Part shown: piece after piece, positions 60,721 to 64,000 of the stretch
Numbering within the stretch: position 1 is the stretch's first letter
Layout: each line of letters starts with the position of its first letter
Assembly (NCBI RefSeq): GCF_000205165.1
Contig: NZ_GL883841.1
Location: forward strand, 1-64,000
Length of the DNA: 64,000 nt
Reading direction: 5' to 3'
Origin: Paraprevotella xylaniphila YIT 11841
GTDB taxonomy: Bacteria; Bacteroidota; Bacteroidia; Bacteroidales; Bacteroidaceae
Notes under the pieces: model-generated
Seen by the model: only the letters and a program-made list of their open reading frames with translations
What the model was told of the DNA's origin: nothing
The model's database searches: none
Position numbers and translations under genes: made by a program

Positions 60721-61239
60721 TTACAATCCTATCGCATTTTTCAGGATACCCAAACAAGCGTCATCTTCCGTTTCATACGTCGTTTGGGCTATCACCTTGT
60801 TTTTCCCGTCCAACACCACAAAACTGGAAGCACCCATCTTATCGGCATCTATCCCCAAATATCGGTTCAGATAATCTCCTGTCGCACTTATCGGATTGTA
60901 GAAATCAATAATGGCATACCATTTCCTCTTCCGGTTTTGATTGACCACATAAATGGGGCCTCCTACTTTATAGTTTTCCATGTAAGCTTCCACTTCCGCA
61001 CGGCTTTGCGCACAAACAGGATAGAAATCCACATTCTTCTGCCCGGCAAGCAGCTTATGGATTTGGGGATAAAGCACCAACGACGGTTCGCAATAGTCGC
61101 AAAGGATGTAGACAACCTTATAGGGCTTCTCTGATGCCTTGATTTTTGCGGCCAATGCTCCATCGCCCAAATCCACAACTTGCCCGTAAAGCGGGAATAC
61201 GAACAAACCCAACAACAAAATCAAACTTAACTTTTTCAT
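60721..61239 (-). CDS. Exported thioredoxin-like protein
   Basis: A 172-residue protein with a signal peptide (MKKLSLILLLGLFVFPLYG) and a thioredoxin-like body. VVYILCDYCEPSLVLYPQIHKLL places a C-D-Y-C active-site-type motif at about residues 47-50, and KWYAIIDFYNP and SFVVLDGKNKVIAQT resemble the later thioredoxin strands. The CxxC suggests a periplasmic thiol reductant or oxidase. It lies 7 bases after a frameshifted lipoprotein gene. The family call is by fold resemblance. Confidence 0.7.
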   Translation of the reverse strand: MKKLSLILLLGLFVFPLYGQVVDLGDGALAAKIKASEKPYKVVYILCDYCEPSLVLYPQIHKLLAGQKNVDFYPVCAQSRAEVEAYMENYKVGGPIYVVNQNRKRKWYAIIDFYNPISATGDYLNRYLGIDADKMGASSFVVLDGKNKVIAQTTYETEDDACLGILKNAIGL

Positions 61240-61246
61240 CGCAACT

Positions 61247-61955
61247 TCAATTCAAGGGAATTTTTCCTCCCGGAATATCTGCCGGTACACCTACTACATC
61301 GATAATATATCCCCCATGTTGCCCCAAAGAGTCTACAAAAGGTACTACGCCACGAGCTATTTGTCCCGTTTCAAATAAATAGTCAATTCTCCTTTCCATC
61401 TCTGCATACATTTCATCAGAGTTCAACCAATCATTCATATCTTCTATTGTAACAGAATCATTTATCCAATACAGGTCGTCATCAATCATCAAACAAGCAT
61501 CATTCTTGTCAAACCCCTCAGGAAACTCTTCATCCAATAACAATTCTATATAATAACGAGAGTTCAAAGTATCCGTTTTCAACTCTACCAAATACTCCCC
61601 GTCAAATACAGCCTGTTTTGCAACAGACACACTGATGTTTTTCGGTAAGAATTTAAAATCACATAACCCGAATCCACGATTGCAGTCAAGCTTCTTACGA
61701 GCCAATTTCACACTCACAAGATTCAGGAATTTTAAGTCTTTTGGATTTACCGTCGCACTCGGTGCTTTTTTGTCCGGAAGTTCGTCTACCAAAGACTTAA
61801 ATTTCACCTTTTCCATAAAAGCCAATTCGTCAAAACCATTCTCCCTTACCATGTCTTCCGTGCCATTTACAGAAATTTGTTCTTCTGATTGACACCCCAC
61901 TGCGAAAGAGATAATCGCAAAGGCACATCCTACAATAAAAAAAACTCGTTCTCAT
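61247..61955 (-). pseudogene. Lipoprotein of unknown function, frameshifted in an 8-A tract
   Basis: From ATG 61955 the reading starts MRTSFF, but an 8-base T run (plus-strand A run 61937-61944) shifts it into CRMCLCDYLFRSGV. Removing one base restores MRTSFFIVGCAFAIISFAVG then CQSEEQISVN, a textbook lipoprotein signal with Cys at the cleavage site. The frame then stays open for 215 more residues to 61247. In the present frame no ATG exists; only a GTG at 61900 sits at the Cys-adjacent position. It may be a sequencing/assembly error, a pseudogene or phase variation. The product has no recognised domain; it includes YYIELLLDEEFPEGF and ends VVGVPADIPGGKIPLN. By eye it is A/T rich. Confidence 0.7.
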
Positions 61956-62058
61956 AGCTTTATTTTTCTTAGTAATACATCGCAAATATAATGAATTTAA
62001 AAGAAAAACCAAACAATTACAAACTTTTTTTCGCAAAAATCATAAAACATAAAAAAAC

Positions 62059-62098
62059 AAAAGATTCAATGTCCCCAAACAAAGACAATGAATCTTTT
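62059..62098. terminator. Terminator-like palindrome between lipoprotein and GH43 genes
   Basis: AAAAGATTCAATGTC (62059-62073) pairs with GACAATGAATCTTTT (62084-62098), one mismatch, 10-base loop. A run on the left, T run on the right; it most likely ends minus-strand transcription from the right or acts both ways. Confidence 0.65.
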
Positions 62099-62145
62099 AT
62101 TCCCTCCATAAATTGTCACTCATGAAAGTATCCTGCGGCCATTCC

Positions 62146-63294
62146 TTAAAAATCTGCCTGCAAATCGTCCGGCGACCAACCGTCCACCCAACGGATGACC
62201 GGAGTACCATCGGCTTCAAAATCTATCGGCAACCATATATGACGGGAATTTTTCAGGCTCCGGGGATTCCAACGGTCGGCCATGAACACGAAACCATCCT
62301 CTGTGCCTTCCACCTTAAAAATATACGTGCCTTGCGTATGGAAAGACTTCTTGGCATCTTTCCCGACAAAAGGGGAAGGCAACTGTTCCCACGGCCCCCA
62401 CAACGAAGTGGCCTTGAACATGCGGGCTTCATTCGGTGCCCAACCCGTGCAACCGCTCGTAACCATCCAATACACACCGTCACGCTTGAAAATGGCCGGA
62501 GCCTCGTTCTGCCCGCCCGGCGCGACACGCACATACCGTCCGGTATAGTCCAAATAATCATCTGCCAACTCCGCAATGTTCAACGTCAGGTTCTCTTCTG
62601 CCGAATAAATATGATATGCCTTACCGTCATCGTCCACGTACACGGTCATGTCCCGGCTCATCTGTCCGCCCGGTACGTCGCGTGCCAAAAGCAGCCCCTC
62701 ACGAATCGCCTCACGCCACTCCGGAGTCCACCATTCCTTATAGTCCGCTTCCTTCAGCTTCTTAGCCTTGCGGATGTCGCGGCGTGAAAAGTCCACCGGC
62801 CATTTGCCCGCATTCGGGCGCAAAGAACGGATAAACCGGAAAGGGCCAACCGGAGAATCGCTCTCGGCAAAGCCCACACGGGCAGCTGCATAGCCTTGCC
62901 CTTTCAACTCCAAATGGAACAGCATGACGAATTTCCCCGTCTTGGGGTTGCGCACCACCTTGGGACGCTCCATGATGCACCCCCGTTCTATGTCGTGCCC
63001 GGCCTCCTCGGAAACAGCCAAAGCCACTCCTTCGTCTTCCCAATTCATCAGGTCGGAAGAAGAATAGACCTCTACGCCTACTTCGGTGGTAAACCCGCGT
63101 GCAGGCCGGTTCTCGCCATACCAATAATACTTGCCTTCATGGAACAACAGGCCGCCCCCGTGGGCATTGATGTGCTCTCCTTTCCGGTCCGGCCATTCCT
63201 GACCTGGACGGATTTCATCCAAAGCCTGAGCTTCCACCGCCGCCACCATGGCGCACAGGAAGAAAGCCAAGCCCAAAATTCGCTTCAATTTCAT
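62146..63294 (-). CDS. GH43-family enzyme, exo-beta-1,3-galactanase-like
   Basis: A 382-residue exported beta-propeller enzyme. Signal peptide MKLKRILGLAFFLCAMVAAVEA, then HINAHGGGLLFHEGKYYWYGENR (about residues 41-63). The NAHGGG motif at the place of the usual GH43 catalytic Asp is a mark of the exo-beta-1,3-galactanase subgroup (GH43_24-like), in which the base is replaced. SRDMTVYVDDDGKAYHIYS and APAIFKRDGVYWMVTSGCTGW follow. Likely role: trimming beta-1,3-galactan backbones of arabinogalactan. ATG 63294 is preferred over 63309. Confidence 0.88.
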   Translation of the reverse strand: MKLKRILGLAFFLCAMVAAVEAQALDEIRPGQEWPDRKGEHINAHGGGLLFHEGKYYWYGENRPARGFTTEVGVEVYSSSDLMNWEDEGVALAVSEEAGHDIERGCIMERPKVVRNPKTGKFVMLFHLELKGQGYAAARVGFAESDSPVGPFRFIRSLRPNAGKWPVDFSRRDIRKAKKLKEADYKEWWTPEWREAIREGLLLARDVPGGQMSRDMTVYVDDDGKAYHIYSAEENLTLNIAELADDYLDYTGRYVRVAPGGQNEAPAIFKRDGVYWMVTSGCTGWAPNEARMFKATSLWGPWEQLPSPFVGKDAKKSFHTQGTYIFKVEGTEDGFVFMADRWNPRSLKNSRHIWLPIDFEADGTPVIRWVDGWSPDDLQADF

Positions 63295-63338
63295 TTTTCT
63301 TATTGTCATTAGGTTTTTACCTCATTTCCATCAGGGTT

Positions 63339-64000
63339 CTATTTCATACCACGAGCCTTGTAAATACGCTCCTTCGCATTGTTGATTTGTTGGAATTTCT
63401 CTTCCGCAGCCCGCCGCACATCTTCTCCTAACGTCGCTACGCGGTCGGGATGATGTTTCAGGGCCAATTTGCGGAAAGCCTTGCGCACCTCTTCGTCCGT
63501 GGCGGACGGCTCTATTTCCAGTACTTTATAGGCATCTGCCAAAGATTCGCCTTTCAAGTTGAGCATAGAATCCACCTCTCCGGCAGACAACTCCATGGCC
63601 AAAGCCACTTCCCGCAACGCCGTTATCTCTTCCGCACATACGTTTCCGTCGCTTTGTGCAATCCTTACCAAGAAATTCAGCAGCTGCAATCGTTCACCAT
63701 AGTTCAGATGCGCGGCAATCTGTCTGCCACAATCGAAAATCATATCCCGAAATGCCACAGGGGACACTCCGTCCAACCGTTTGGCCTCATCGAAGAGCTT
63801 CAGCAAGATTTGTTCCCCCTCCTCTACTGCGGCTTCCCCGAAATTCGCACGAAGGAAGCGACGGACGAATTCCATTTCGCTGTGCATGATTTTCCGGTCT
63901 GCCCGCATCACGTAAGAGGCCATCACCAACATCGAAAACAAAAAGCTGTTCCGCCGCCCCTGTTCGTATCGGCCTCGCCCCACCTCATCCGCTTGCAAAT
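63339..64000 (-). CDS. TerB/DnaJ-domain (DjlA-like) protein, 5' end outside the window
   Basis: At least 219 residues; the frame is open to the right edge, so the true start lies beyond 64000. A TerB helical domain (RRNSFLFSMLVMASYVMRADRK...VRIAQSDGNVCAEEI, about residues 15-130 of the visible part) is followed by a C-terminal J domain (DAYKVLEIEPSATDEEVRKAFRKLALKHHPDRV, with the HPD triad). J domains stimulate DnaK, and DjlA-type proteins are usually membrane-anchored at the N-terminus, which is missing here. No start within the window is credited. Confidence 0.85.
   Translation of the reverse strand, partial: LQADEVGRGRYEQGRRNSFLFSMLVMASYVMRADRKIMHSEMEFVRRFLRANFGEAAVEEGEQILLKLFDEAKRLDGVSPVAFRDMIFDCGRQIAAHLNYGERLQLLNFLVRIAQSDGNVCAEEITALREVALAMELSAGEVDSMLNLKGESLADAYKVLEIEPSATDEEVRKAFRKLALKHHPDRVATLGEDVRRAAEEKFQQINNAKERIYKARGMK

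Noticed and set aside
1-64000. CRISPR arrays, tRNA, rRNA or intact insertion sequences
   Set aside because: No spaced direct repeats, no TTCGAATCC-type T-loops with cloverleaf context, and no transposase besides the Rpn-type nuclease were seen. Weak tRNAs could be missed by eye.

Overview
The window is a chromosomal segment of a gut-type Bacteroidota bacterium, most likely order Bacteroidales (Bacteroidaceae/Prevotellaceae-like). The evidence is: many intergenic regions with the Bacteroidota -7 promoter element TAnnTTTG; a pdxJ-mscS-DJ1-ispD-recG operon; a DUF1599 / BT_3928-type DoxX / TpiA / SPOR / FolE operon; a BspA-type leucine-rich-repeat surface protein; an Rpn nuclease; and secreted glycoside hydrolases of families GH2, GH38, GH43, GH110 and GH127. 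Genus cannot be fixed from the sequence alone. No rRNA, tRNA, CRISPR array, phage or intact insertion sequence was seen.

Layout. 1-5039: MscS channel, YjbQ, DNA primase, a decayed P-loop kinase, GNAT acetyltransferase, TspO. 5036-9478: divergent GH110 alpha-1,3-galactosidase and GH2 enzyme. 9576-13438: YbjQ, DoxX, then an Lrp/AsnC regulator divergent from the sulfur-assimilation genes metY and cysK. 13598-15896: AraC regulator divergent from a Bcr/CflA efflux pump. 15918-19822: TPP-riboswitch-controlled thiS-thiG-thiH-thiF operon with an esterase at its end. 19965-24391: ferritin and the DUF1599-[DoxX+TpiA fusion]-SPOR-folE operon. 24886-31792: M23 peptidase, ndk, recG, ispD, DJ-1, a second MscS and pdxJ. 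31896-34450: nadK and an ABC exporter. 34462-35016: a complete but apparently orphan cobalamin-riboswitch transcription unit. 35110-37702: a structured leader RNA and the LRR protein. 38439-45905: PfkB sugar kinase, two divergent GH127 enzymes, metallo-hydrolase, exonuclease III. 45992-52926: NlpC/P60, Smr protein, queA, Nudix, an ECF sigma factor with two novel downstream genes, Rpn nuclease. 53139-63294: TonB-receptor-like barrel, GH38, two GH43, a thioredoxin-like protein and a frameshifted lipoprotein. 63339-64000: TerB/DnaJ protein running off the edge.

The glycoside hydrolases fit two substrates: alpha-galactosylated host glycans (GH110 with GH2), and arabinose/galactan-decorated plant glycans (two GH127, GH43 enzymes, PfkB kinase). 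These are loose clusters rather than classical SusCD loci; no SusD was found.

The most interesting signals are non-coding or broken. They are: a full promoter-cobalamin riboswitch-terminator unit with only a 36-47 codon, signal-peptide-like ORF inside; a ~100-nt multi-stem RNA plus terminator-like hairpin just before the LRR gene; an in-frame fusion of a DoxX-type membrane protein to triosephosphate isomerase; a dispersed double-palindrome repeat family; a lipoprotein gene thrown out of frame in an 8-A tract; and a decayed kinase gene.
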